From Limnanthes douglasii subsp. nivea (taxonomy: Eukaryota; Streptophyta; Magnoliopsida; Brassicales; Limnanthaceae), in the NCBI GenBank assembly GCA_036936605.1, contig JAUPFV010000005.1, positions 228,747,770 to 228,811,769 on the forward strand: a stretch of 64,000 bases of DNA. Reading direction: 5' to 3'. The notes beneath the pieces are model-generated. The model ran no database searches, was not told where the DNA came from, and saw nothing but the letters and a program-made list of their open reading frames with translations. The position numbers were made by a program, and so were the translations under genes. Numbering within the stretch: position 1 is the stretch's first letter; each line of letters begins with the position of its first letter. Shown in pieces: positions 34,119 through 43,843 of the stretch.

Positions 34119-34447
34119 TGATGAGGGCGGAATTCGCCGATCCAAGAAATAGGGGTAATTATGTAATAAATAATAGTTAATGTAATTATTGTAATAGTCA
34201 AAGTTCTTTAGGGACTAATATGCAAAAACAAAGTAGCTAGAGGAGGCCCATCGACATGTGATGATGGTCCATTAAGAGTTTAAACAGGTCCTCCGAATTT
34301 TACTATAAAAGGAGGACCCGTTTGCCTAAAATGGTATGGAATATTTTCTTGGCAAATAGACTACTTTATCTCTCTACTACTTTCTCTCTCTAGACACCTC
34401 AGACGCTATATCCCAAATACCCTCTGTGGATAATTATCAACTTATCA
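34119..34447 (+). repeat. 5' LTR of element D
   Basis: 329 bp, TGATGAGG...ACTTATCA. Promoter at 34282-34323 (see separate entry). CT-rich stretches near 34370-34395 would fall in the transcript leader. Differs from 44251-44579 only at GGTCC/GGCCC and CTCTG/CTTTG. Confidence 0.97.
34282..34323 (+). promoter_or_regulatory. LTR promoter of D: TATA box inside an inverted repeat
   Basis: TATAAAA (34304-34310) is the end of a 16-base loop between arms AAACAGGTCCTCC (34282-34294) and GGAGGACCCGTTT (34311-34323), which pair at 12 of 13 positions. The same arrangement occurs in the 3' LTR (44251-44579) and, with different arm sequences, in A, B and C. Confidence 0.7.
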
Positions 34448-34518
34448 TTGGCGCCGTCTGTGGGAAACGGTGATACCGAAAAGGAATCTCTTGTTCTTTG
34501 AAAATCACATTTTTCGGG

Positions 34519-37002
34519 ATGAACAGTGAAGTGGCAATGGAAAGAGACGGAAGAGAGGTTGTCCGAGCCGTTTCAGGGTCGGAAGGCACGGAAATTCCCG
34601 TCCGTGAATGGAACGGCGGACGTGACAAACGGTCGACGTTGATTATGACCCGAAAGCAGCTCCTCGAGGACATTGCGCGACTGGAAGAGGAGCGGGAGCG
34701 GGCTTTAGGCGAGAAGCGACTTCGGGAAAGAAAAGGCAAAGAGCCCGTCCCGGAGCGTCGAGAGGCAGTTGGCCATGGCGGCAACCCGCGAATGGATGCC
34801 CGACCTGTCAGGTACTACCAAGGTACTCCCCCCGACGACGAAGAAGTCATCAGGACTCGTCGGAATCCAGAGAGCCGGCGGGCCGTAACGTCGGGCTATC
34901 CATCGGACGACTCGTCGGGCAAGGAATATATGCGCCGGGAGAGGGTCCGACGAACGCAAAAGAGTCGCTCCCGACGCATTCGAGGGACCGGGGCAGCTCC
35001 TTCACAGTACAAGAAGGACGACACTAACAAGCCGACTCCCATATCCCTTGAAAAGGATGAAACGCCCGTCGCCAGCCGCGGAGGGCGGGAAATATTGCCA
35101 CCGATCCCTTGGCTACCAACGAACAGCCAGAACCATGGATACCGAACGAGTAGCCAATTTATCAGCCCAAGAGCTGAAGGACTCTATGGAATTAGGACCG
35201 AAGGTCTAGGAGGAGGAGCTTTCGAGCTCGGAGTCAACTGGAGGGCCTCCCCGTTATCCGATGAGATACTAGCGGGATCACTCCCGAGGCGTTTCGACAT
35301 TTCCAAACTGGAAAAATACGACGGGAAAACGGATCCGGACAACCATTTGGAAGCCTTTAAAAACTTCATGCTGAGTTTCGATAACGATGACAAGCTTTTA
35401 TGCAGGGCTTTTTCCATGACGTTCAAAGATAGGGCTTCCAAATGGTACAACCGTTTGCCGCAGGGTTGCATCCAGAACTTCGGGACTTTTTGGACGATGT
35501 TTAGGCAGCACTTCGTAGGGAGTAAGAGCTTCCGCGCCAACGGAGACACTATTATGAACTGTCGACAGAAGCTGGGGGAAAGCCTAAAAAACTACACCAG
35601 GCGGTTTATTGATGCGAAAACCGATCTGGACCATTGTGAAGAGAATGTGGCTCTGACAACGTTTCGATTGGGCCTGCTCCCGGGGCCAATGAAGCAAGCA
35701 GTTACGAAAAAGCAAGCGTTCACTTTCTCTGCGCTCTTGGCACAAATAGAGAAACAGATACTAATCGAAGAAACGGAGGCTTCCGAGGTGGCGGCGCAGA
35801 TCCAACAGAGCGCTCAGGCGTCGGTCGTAATAAAGCAGGGTTCCCGACCCGACCATGCTAGATTAGCCCAGCCGATTAGTACAATACTCCCGAGCTCGCC
35901 AGCAGTAACTAAACCTTCCGCCCCGACCGGTCTTAGGCTGAAACAAAATGGACAGGCAACGTCCCGACCCATGTCCAACAAATGGATACGACCGGCCTAC
36001 TTCGCGGATCTCACGGAGTGCGTGTCCTCAATCTACGAAAAAACCAAGAGGAGCGGGATGTACCGAAAGCCTTTTCCTATCCCGACGCCTCGGGAACAAA
36101 GGAATAACCGCTATTGTCGTTACCACGAGGACGTCGGCCATGACACGAAAGATTGCATAGCCTTAAAGAAAGAAATACAGATGCTCATCGAGCACGGTAA
36201 CCTTTTAGAGTATGTCAAGAAGGCCCAACATGCCGCACCCTCGAAAGAAGTGGTTATAGTTCCAAAACCAGAAACCACCATGGCAATTTCGGAAGTTACG
36301 GATCAGTTCGACGTATCGGTTGAGTACCTTGATCCCGAGGTCGGTCGGAATATCATCGGGATCATTGAGGAAGAGGCGGAAGTTAGCGTGCGTGGCCTTT
36401 GTGAACTGTTTGATTCATCAACAATCCTCGGAAGGGGATCTGCGACGGGGACCAGAACTTGCTTCCAAACCAGAAGTACCCCTTCGCCAATTTTGCATTT
36501 TGACGACGACGACATGAGGGACTTAGCCGGGCCTCATGAGGATGCCATTGTGATCGGGGCAGCGATCGCGGGAGAAGAAATTCGGCGAATTTTGATAGAT
36601 ACCGGGAGCTCGGCTAATATCATTTTCGCTTCAACTTTCGCCAAATTCCGAACACGGCCAGTCCTCGAGCGATCCGATCGTACCATCGTCGGGTTTACGG
36701 GAACGGCAGCAGACGTCGTTGGAGAGTTCGAGGGCGTGGTACAGCTAGGCCGCGGTCCGTTTAAAAAAGAGGTCACGGTGCTATTCATAGTAGTCGACGC
36801 GCCGGCGTCGCACAATGCTATTCTGGGACGATCTTGGATATCGCGCATGCATGCGGTGACTTCCACTATTCATCAGTGTGTAAAGTATGTGATTGGCAAT
36901 AACATCGGAGTAGTGCGAAGCAGCCAGAAGACGGCCCGGGAGTGTTACCGAGCTGCGTTGGCACCTAAGAAAGACCAAGAGATGTTCCCATCCCATGCGT
37001 AG
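34519..37002 (+). CDS. gag-protease polyprotein of element D
   Basis: 827 codons from ATG 34519 (MNSEVAMERDGREVVR), stop TAG 37000-37002. The N-terminus is charged, with RDKRSTLIMTRKQLLEDI. The gag capsid-like core lies at about residues 240-430 (RRFDISKLEKYDGKTDPDNH, then RASKWYNRLPQGC, then ESLKNYTRRFIDAKTDL). A zinc-knuckle-like CRYHEDVGHDTKDC starts at residue 533. The protease active site ILIDTGSSANIIF has its Asp at about residue 694, followed by VDAPASHNAILGRSWISRMH. The product would form the particle and carry out processing. An open TTG-started extension upstream (34498) is less likely to be used. The frame is the same as pol, so a readthrough product would be a single Gag-Pol polyprotein. 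Confidence 0.93.
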   Translation: MNSEVAMERDGREVVRAVSGSEGTEIPVREWNGGRDKRSTLIMTRKQLLEDIARLEEERERALGEKRLRERKGKEPVPERREAVGHGGNPRMDARPVRYYQGTPPDDEEVIRTRRNPESRRAVTSGYPSDDSSGKEYMRRERVRRTQKSRSRRIRGTGAAPSQYKKDDTNKPTPISLEKDETPVASRGGREILPPIPWLPTNSQNHGYRTSSQFISPRAEGLYGIRTEGLGGGAFELGVNWRASPLSDEILAGSLPRRFDISKLEKYDGKTDPDNHLEAFKNFMLSFDNDDKLLCRAFSMTFKDRASKWYNRLPQGCIQNFGTFWTMFRQHFVGSKSFRANGDTIMNCRQKLGESLKNYTRRFIDAKTDLDHCEENVALTTFRLGLLPGPMKQAVTKKQAFTFSALLAQIEKQILIEETEASEVAAQIQQSAQASVVIKQGSRPDHARLAQPISTILPSSPAVTKPSAPTGLRLKQNGQATSRPMSNKWIRPAYFADLTECVSSIYEKTKRSGMYRKPFPIPTPREQRNNRYCRYHEDVGHDTKDCIALKKEIQMLIEHGNLLEYVKKAQHAAPSKEVVIVPKPETTMAISEVTDQFDVSVEYLDPEVGRNIIGIIEEEAEVSVRGLCELFDSSTILGRGSATGTRTCFQTRSTPSPILHFDDDDMRDLAGPHEDAIVIGAAIAGEEIRRILIDTGSSANIIFASTFAKFRTRPVLERSDRTIVGFTGTAADVVGEFEGVVQLGRGPFKKEVTVLFIVVDAPASHNAILGRSWISRMHAVTSTIHQCVKYVIGNNIGVVRSSQKTARECYRAALAPKKDQEMFPSHA

Positions 37003-37008
37003 CAGTTA
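37000..37008 (+). promoter_or_regulatory. Readthrough-type stop TAG CAG TTA (element D)
   Basis: A single in-frame TAG between protease and RT, followed by CAG TTA AGG. The hexamer fits CARYYA, the 3' context that drives readthrough of the replicase stop in tobacco mosaic virus. No other stop interrupts the frame from 34519 to 40302, and the pol part has no ATG near its start (the first in-frame codons are CAG TTA AGG GGG). Confidence 0.8.
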
Positions 37009-40000
37009 AGGGGGAGCTCCCCAGGATCGCAGCCGGTGGACGACCCTCGGGAGACCCCAAGCCTTTTGACAACAGACGAAGAATGTGAGCTGCATTATTT
37101 TGCAGCTGGAAAAGGGTTGCGGGTCGGGCTGAATATTTTACCGACCTTAAGGGAACAGATGCTGGCTTTACTCCGGGAGAATCTTGATTTGTTCGCATGG
37201 TGTTCTGGGGACGTCACGGGAGTACCCGAATCATTTGCAATTCATAAGTTGACCCTAAATAGGAATGTTAGACCGATAATTCAGAAGCGACGAGCTTTCT
37301 CACCCGAGAAAGCAGAGGTAATTTTGCGGGAAGTCGAAAGGATGACCGGCGTCGGACATATCGTAGAAGCGCGATACCCTTTGTGGATATCTAACCCCGT
37401 TCTGGTAAAAAAGAAAAGCGGGAAATGGAGGATGTGTGTGGACTTTACCGATCTCAATCGGGCGTGCCCGAAGGACCCTTTCCCAATGCCGCGGATCGAT
37501 CAACTGGTGGATTCGACATCGGGTAACAAACTACTGTCTTTTATGGACGCCTATGCCGGTTACAATCAAATTAAGCTGCACCCCGCGGATCAGGAGAATA
37601 CCACATTTATCACGGGTCGAGGGCTATACTGCTACAAAGTAATGCCCTTCGGACTAAAGAACGCGGGAGCGACATACCAAAGACTGGTTAACCGAACGTT
37701 TGAAGACCAGATCGGGAGAAACATGGAGGTTTACATTGATGACATGTTGGTCAAAAGTGGGACCGATGTGGATCACCTTACCGACCTCAGAGAGACGTTT
37801 GATAACTTGCGAAGGGTAAACCTTAAGCTAAACCCAGAGAAGTGTTCTTTTGGTGTTCGGTCAGGGAAACTTTTGGGGTTCCTTGTCAGTGAAAAGGGCA
37901 TCGAAGCCGACCCTGTCCAACTCCGAGCCCTAGCAGACATGACTCCTCCTCGGAGCGTAAAAGAAGTCCAGATACTGACCGGGCGATTAGCCGCATTGAA
38001 TCGTTTCATCTCTCGATCGTCTGACAAATGTGCTCCGTTTTTTCAGGTCCTTCGACAGGTAAAAAATTTCGTTTGGACTGACGAATGTGACAAGGCATTT
38101 TTGGGGATCAAAGAGTATCTATCGTCCCCGAACCGTCTGACCAAGCCCACTGCACACGAAACTCTGTTCCTCTACGTAGCAGTTACGGATTATGCGGTCA
38201 GTGCAGCACTGGTCAGCGAATCCGGGCCGGCTCCGACAGCTGTATACTATATAAGCAAAAGTCTGCTTGACGCCGAAACTCGATACTTAAAGCTCGAAAA
38301 AATGGCGTTGGCTCTGGTAACGGCTGCGAGGAAGATGCGCCCGTACTTCCAAGCGCACCACATCGTCGTCCGCACATCATTTCCATTAAAATACGTTTTT
38401 CAACGCCCAGATATGTCCGGGAGAATAGCCAAGTGGTCGGTAGAGCTGGGGGATTTCGACATTGAATTCGAGCCCCGAACCGCGATCAAGGGTCAAGCCT
38501 TGGCAGATTTTTTGGTCGAATTTCACTCCGAGCGACCCGAACAAGAAACACCCTTACAAGAGACTGCGGAGGGCGAATGGACTATCCGCACTGATGGAGG
38601 AGCCAACGTTAGTGGTTGTGGGGCGGGAGTTCAGATCGTTACTCCTTCCGGTTTGAGCATGTTTCAGGCCATCCGCTTTGGTTTTCACACGTCAAACAAT
38701 GAAGCGGAATATGAAGCGGCTTTGGCTGGGTTACGATTGGCACAAGTCTGCGGGGCGAGGCAAGTGCGCCTTGTAAGCGACTCCCAACTTTTGATAAACC
38801 AGGCCTCGGGGAATGCGGAGGCACGGAAAGAACACCTAGTGCAGTACTTAGCGGCCTTGAGAATTCTGGCCGCCTCTTTTGACAAAATCACGTACGAGCA
38901 TGTCCCCCGAAGTGAAAATATGACGGCGGACTCTTTGGCAACAGTTTCTTGCTCGACCAGTTATCCTTGGGTGATAGAGCAAGAGAGTCCATCCATTTTT
39001 AAACGACATGAGCTCAATAACCGACCCGAAATCGCGTGCCAGATCTCTTCCGTTGCGAATTCAGATTGGCGGCAACATATAATCACATTTCTAGCTGAAG
39101 GGCGGCTCCCCGACGATGCGTCCTCGGCTCGCAAATTACGTAACAAAGCGCGGGGATACGTTCTTTTGGGGGGTGTGCTGTACAAAAGATCCTTTAGCCG
39201 ACCTCTGCTTCGATGTCTAGGTTTTAATGAATCCCAAGTAATTTTGTCCGAGCTACACGACGGGGAGAGCGCGACTCACTACGGGTACAAGTCTTTGATT
39301 AGAAGAGTTTTTCTCGCCGGATTCTATTGGCCGACCATAACAACAGACGCAAAACTCATGGTGAAAACTTGTGATACGTGTCAACGGTTTGGGAATGCAA
39401 TCAACATGCCCGCAACTCATCTAGAATCTATATCCGAGGGGTTACCCTTTGACCGGTGGGGAATCGACCTTGTCGGGCCATTACCCATGGCATCGGGGGG
39501 AAGGCAAACGATCGTCGTCGCGGTCGACTACTTTTCAAAATGGATCGAGGCTGAGCCCTTATCTGCTACAAAAACCAAGGACATTATCAAATTTATCTGG
39601 GCGAACATTTGTTGTAGGTTCGGGGTGCCGCAACGGTTAACCATGGACAACGGACCACAGTTTGATAGCGCGGAAATGAAAGCATTCTGCACCACGCATA
39701 ATATCCGACAGTGTTTCTCCGCTCCTTTTCACCCGCAAGCGAACGGCCAGGTCGAAGTCACAAATCGAACCATCCTGGATGGCCTCAGGAAGAATCTCGA
39801 GGGAAAGGCTGGCAAATGGCCCGACTACTTACAGGAAGTGTTATGGGCTTACCGAACGACACCCCGCGCGGCGACCCAGGAATCACCCTTTGCCTTGGTG
39901 TATGGTATGGACGCGGTCACCCCCGCGGAATCCATTTTTCCCTCTTTCAGGGTCGGCACTTATCAGCCGGAGACGAATGATGATACCCGACGGCTAGAGC

Positions 40001-40302
40001 TTGACCTCATTGACGAAAAGCGCCACCGCGCCCATTTAAACACTTTGCACTACCAGACTTTAATGAGAAGTCGGTATGCCACCAAGGTCCGTCGTCGGGA
40101 GTTTAAGGTCGGAGATAAGGTTCTGCGACGGGTTTTTCTACACACAAAAGACAAGAGCCTCGGGAAACTCGCACCAAACTGGGAGGGACCTTATGAAATA
40201 ATCGAAAGAATCAGGAGCGGGACGTACCGCCTACAGAACCGGCGCGGGCAACTCCTCAGGCTACCGTGGAATATTGAGCATCTGAAATTATACCTTGAAT
40301 AG
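37003..40302 (+). CDS. pol of element D: RT, RNase H, archaeal-like RNase H, integrase
   Basis: 1099 codons after the UAG, all open. Residue numbers here count from 37036. RT: VDFTDLNRACPKDPFPMPRID, FMDAYAGYNQIK, MPFGLKNAGATYQRL, with YIDD at 233-236. The first RNase H lies at about 375-500 (YYISKSLLDAETRYLKLEKM). The second starts at RTDGGANVSG (first acidic residue near 519), then SNNEAEYEAALAGLRLA, SDSQLLINQ and NMTADSLA. This doubling is a Tat hallmark. Integrase: HDGESATHYG...CDTCQR zinc module; catalytic Asp 811 (GIDLVGP), Asp 871 (TMDNGPQFD) and Glu 907 (NGQVEVTNR), spacing D-35-E. The C-terminal GPYEIIERIRSGTYRLQ ends at WNIEHLKLYLE. Expressed only if the UAG is passed or the RNA is processed otherwise. 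Confidence 0.95.
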   Translation, partial: QLRGSSPGSQPVDDPRETPSLLTTDEECELHYFAAGKGLRVGLNILPTLREQMLALLRENLDLFAWCSGDVTGVPESFAIHKLTLNRNVRPIIQKRRAFSPEKAEVILREVERMTGVGHIVEARYPLWISNPVLVKKKSGKWRMCVDFTDLNRACPKDPFPMPRIDQLVDSTSGNKLLSFMDAYAGYNQIKLHPADQENTTFITGRGLYCYKVMPFGLKNAGATYQRLVNRTFEDQIGRNMEVYIDDMLVKSGTDVDHLTDLRETFDNLRRVNLKLNPEKCSFGVRSGKLLGFLVSEKGIEADPVQLRALADMTPPRSVKEVQILTGRLAALNRFISRSSDKCAPFFQVLRQVKNFVWTDECDKAFLGIKEYLSSPNRLTKPTAHETLFLYVAVTDYAVSAALVSESGPAPTAVYYISKSLLDAETRYLKLEKMALALVTAARKMRPYFQAHHIVVRTSFPLKYVFQRPDMSGRIAKWSVELGDFDIEFEPRTAIKGQALADFLVEFHSERPEQETPLQETAEGEWTIRTDGGANVSGCGAGVQIVTPSGLSMFQAIRFGFHTSNNEAEYEAALAGLRLAQVCGARQVRLVSDSQLLINQASGNAEARKEHLVQYLAALRILAASFDKITYEHVPRSENMTADSLATVSCSTSYPWVIEQESPSIFKRHELNNRPEIACQISSVANSDWRQHIITFLAEGRLPDDASSARKLRNKARGYVLLGGVLYKRSFSRPLLRCLGFNESQVILSELHDGESATHYGYKSLIRRVFLAGFYWPTITTDAKLMVKTCDTCQRFGNAINMPATHLESISEGLPFDRWGIDLVGPLPMASGGRQTIVVAVDYFSKWIEAEPLSATKTKDIIKFIWANICCRFGVPQRLTMDNGPQFDSAEMKAFCTTHNIRQCFSAPFHPQANGQVEVTNRTILDGLRKNLEGKAGKWPDYLQEVLWAYRTTPRAATQESPFALVYGMDAVTPAESIFPSFRVGTYQPETNDDTRRLELDLIDEKRHRAHLNTLHYQTLMRSRYATKVRRREFKVGDKVLRRVFLHTKDKSLGKLAPNWEGPYEIIERIRSGTYRLQNRRGQLLRLPWNIEHLKLYLE

Positions 40303-40360
40303 TTTGTAATTTTTTCTGAATTTCGTATTCTTTTATGTTTTTAGTCAAATTTGTAATGAT

Positions 40361-40415
40361 CGGGGGTGCACTCTTTCCTACCTTGGTGGCGCGAGGAGGT
40401 TTTAACGAGGCATCG
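40361..40415 (+). other. Conserved post-pol non-coding block (element D copy)
   Basis: GGTGCACTCTTTCCTACC, then TTGGTGGCGCGAGG, then AGGTTTTAACGAGGCATC, 59 bases after the pol stop. Nearly identical to 47461-47514 in C although surrounding non-coding sequence has diverged. Confidence 0.75.
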
Positions 40416-40521
40416 GTCAAAACCCGAACCACATTATTGATTATAAAAATTCTTTGCCTTTTAAAAATCAATTCATTATAACGGTGGACGGCTGACGAGC
40501 TGGGCACCATCGTTGCTATTT

Positions 40522-40895
40522 GAAGTCGATTTCCAGAACTTTTAAAGAGTTTTTCGGTTTTACCGATCTACATTTTGGCTTTCCAGACCCTCTGGATTGA
40601 CCTTCGATGATAAATCGATCTACAGAACTTTCAAAGAGTTTTTCGGTTTTACCGATCTACATTTTGGCTTTCCAGACCCTCTGGATTGACCTTCGATGAT
40701 AAATCGATCTACAGAACTTTCAAAGAGTTTTTCGGTTTTACCGATCTACATTTTGGCTTTCCAGACCCTCTGGATTGACCTTCGATGATAAATCGATCTA
40801 CAGAACTTTCAAAGAGTTTTTCGGTTTTACCGATCTACATTTTGACTTTCCAGACCCACTGAAGTAACCATCGCTGATAAATCAATCAATCTACA
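40522..40895 (+). repeat. 89-bp tandem array of element D
   Basis: Just over four units. GATCTACATTTTG starts at 40565, 40654, 40743 and 40832, an exact 89-base spacing. Inner units are almost identical; the outer ones are diverged. Each contains GATCTACAGAACTTTCAAAG and GACCCTCTGGATTGACC. Arrays at this place are known in Tat/Ogre elements and can seed satellites. The rest of 40303-41054 is non-coding, with GC-rich blocks (GGGGGCCCCGTGGCCCCC near 40931). Confidence 0.95.
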
Positions 40896-41054
40896 ACACG
40901 GTACTTAGCAAGATAAACCATCATCCATACAGGGGGCCCCGTGGCCCCCAAAATAAAATAAGTACAACACAAAATCTGGGGGGCCGCGGCCCCCAAAGGT
41001 CTACAACACATTTTCAGAACAAAAAAAAAAAAACACCAAAAAAGGAGAACTGAA

Positions 41055-43726
41055 TCACTGGTCCCCACCTTCACCTTCCTCCTCATTTTCTTCCTCATCA
41101 TCCGCCTCATCGGATTCCTCCACTACAATCCCCTCGGGACGATCCTTTTCCGGCACATCAAGCCATAACGAACCAAGGTGAAGGTCCGGGTACCGGTTGT
41201 GGAGTGACAGAACATATGCGGCCTTGGCGGCTGCGGCATCTTGGTCCGACCACAGTCGGCATCGATCGAGGAAGGCTTTGTTCGAGGATTTCAACTTCTG
41301 AACCTCCGATGCTAGGGCTGAGGCGCGGTCTTCCGCGGCTTTCCTCGCCGTCTCAGCGATAACCACCGCACTCTCTGCAGTTTGAGCGGTTTTCTGTGCC
41401 GACTCCATCGCCTGCCTTGCTGTTTCCGTGGCCGCCTTAGCTTCGGTGGCTAGTCTCTCAGCCTCAACAATCCGACTTTCCGCCACAACCAGGGCATCTT
41501 CAGCGGTCTTCGCCTGCGTGGAGAGACGGGAAATTTTTGCCTCTGCCTCGGTTAACTTCTTGCCAAGACCCCTAGCCCGGCGCTCTTTCAATGCAACCGG
41601 TACCAGCAAGCTGTACAGCGACAGTGCCAGCCCATCCGTGCTCCGAAGCGGGAAAGGGTGCGGACTGCCCATCGTCGTTAGCACCAGGAATTTGGGGCCG
41701 CTCGACGACGAAGCATCAGGGCCAACAGCCTCGGGAGGCTCAGTGTCGTCCGGGATAGAGACAACATCGACCGAAGCCAGATCCCCACCTTCAACGTGAT
41801 CCAAGAGGGCGGGTCCTGAAGCAATCGCCTCAGCGCTGACTGCCACCCGATCCTTTGCCGCAGCCTTGGCTTTCTTTAGCTTGGACCCTTCCATCTCCGC
41901 ACGATTCTTTCTCTTCGGCGCTACGGCCGGGTTCTGACTCACCTCCGCTGGATCTGCCACCAGTGCGTCCGCCCTGTTTGGATCACTCTCAGCTTCGGGT
42001 CCGACCTCAGGCTCCTTTCCGTCCTCCTCCGACTTGGGACGCTTGCTGGGCGCCTTATTACGCTTAGGCAAGTACAATATGTACCCAGGGCGGCCGGTTC
42101 GGATAAACATCTCGTCGAGGCTTGGGGGTTCCCGCAGTTGTTCAATTGTTAGCACCTCGGATGAGCACCGCCAGAGGTTGCTCATAAACAGATTCTTGTC
42201 CATGAAAGTACGGTGCATGCCCCGACCCCAATTCATCCGGGCATAGTTTTTCAGCACCTCAAAGGTGTCTTCCGCGGCTTTCGCATGGTCCTTCTTTACC
42301 CCCTGCAGCCAGTCCTTCGACACTACGCAACGGATCAGAATGTTAAAAAATAAAAATTAAAAAATTAAAAAAATATTTGGGTGAGTAAAGAGGCAGTACC
42401 ATCATGGACCCAGGTCCGCAGAATCTGCCTCGGATTTTCCTTCGTGTAAGGAAGCCCGTTCTCCCAGCACCCGCTCAAAAAAACGAACCGATGCTTCCAC
42501 CCTTTATCCCCCTCTAAAAAGTCGTTGACAATTTTCCATTTATTGCCAAGAGAGGAATAGAAGAATGGTGACTTCGGGGATTTCGACAGACCCGACATGG
42601 CGATATATTCCTCCATCGGCATGGCTCGACCAGAGAGGCGGGAAGCCATGATGCAAGACATCAGGGTGTACCACGCATTGGGCGTCAGCTGTGATGGGCA
42701 GATTTGAAGAGTGCGGAAGTAGAGCGCAATCTCGGGGTCCAGGGGAAAGCGCAGACCCCAGTTGAACAATTTAGTGAACACCACGATCTCTCTGGGTCTG
42801 ACGTGAACGGGTGTCTCCCCCGGGGTCGGGAATCGAACGGTGACACACTCAGGGATTCCCCAGCGAATCAGCATCTCATCGTGATCGGACTCAGGGAAGT
42901 AGAGGTACTTCCCCTCGAAGAGAGAAACCACATCCCTGGTCAAAAGCCAGTCGAAGTACTTGGTCGAAACAGCAGCTTTGACCGCCTCGGGCCAGGGATC
43001 ATCTTGGTTATTAGCCGCGTGGCACGCTGCGGCAACACACTCCCCCGCGGGAGCAATATCGACTTCGGGCTCTCCAGCTTCGAGGGTCGGAACTGGGTCA
43101 GAGCAGCGGTCAGCAGCAGCGTTTGTGTCAGACGGCCGGACCTGGGAAGAAGAAGCATCGGGAACACCGCGGGCCATGGCCTTATGAGCCTCCTCCATCT
43201 GCTTGGGTGTTAGCTGCATTTTGGGCAGACCTAAAAAAGTGACCGCAGTGTTAGAACCGGTCCGAAACCCTCTGATCGAGGGTGTAAGTTGAACCATTTC
43301 GGGACTATTACCTCCTTCCGAGTACTTGAGTAGTTCGTCTTCCCCCATAGTCAGAAAAGTGGATTTACGAGCACGTCGGGGTACAGACGAGTTTGTAGAA
43401 GATTGGTTCGGATTTCCCGGACGAAATCCCGGGGAATGAGAAGAGCTGTCGCTAGAGGAAAGGACGATGGGCTCTGGAGATCGACCAGCTTCGGGAGTCG
43501 TAGAAACGGGGAGATCGGAAGCAAGGAAAACTTCAGCGGGAACCGGGGTGGCTAGAACAGGGTCGTGAGGAAGTGGAGCGGGAACGAAAGGTTTGGAGTT
43601 GGACCCCCAGATCAGACCAGCGCGTCGGTACTCCTCTGCTCTATCACCAATACTAGACCACTGTTCGAAACTCCACTCAGATCCTTTTTTCTTGGTCGGT
43701 TTTTTCTGTGAACGTCCGGGTTTCAT
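41055..43726 (-). CDS. Antisense spliced gene of element D (gypsy-type transposon domain plus coiled coil)
   Basis: Exon 1 43726-42400 (ATG, MKPGRSQKKPTKKKGS), intron 42399-42323 (77 bases, GTACTG...GCGTAG), exon 2 42322-41055. The join completes a GTG codon in phase, giving 864 codons. N-terminus basic, then Ser/Pro-rich. Residues about 250-440 match Pfam 'putative gypsy type transposon' (PF04195): LTRDVVSLFEGKYLYFP, RWGIPECVTVRFP, LFNWGLRFPLDPEIALYF, SCIMASRLSGRAMPMEEYI. Exon 2 continues with NWGRGMHRTFMDKNLFMSNL, a basic stretch (KRKNRAEMEGSKLKKAKAAAK, NLS-like), an Ala-rich coiled coil, LGSLWLDVPEKDRPEGIV, and a Glu/Asp-rich tail. It converges on pol. The role is unknown; a nuclear, nucleic-acid-related function is a guess from composition. 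Confidence 0.85.
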
Positions 43727-43843
43727 ACAACGAGAGCCACAACAAGGAAGGGTCGGGCGAGTTTTCTCTCTCTCTCTAGAAATGCTCTGACAGCGTTTTC
43801 TCTCTCTAAAAAGCTTCTGAGAGACACAGGAGGCTTTGGGGTA

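Noticed and set aside
37000..37040. Frameshift or intron between protease and RT in D instead of readthrough.
   Set aside because: Both sides are in the same frame with one stop. I see no slippery heptamer and no obvious donor-acceptor pair flanking the stop, although an intron cannot be fully excluded without RNA data.
41428..41799. Plus-strand ORF opposite the coiled coil of the antisense gene of D.
   Set aside because: Ala- and Ser-rich shadow of the GC-rich coiled-coil frame on the other strand, with no independent signals.
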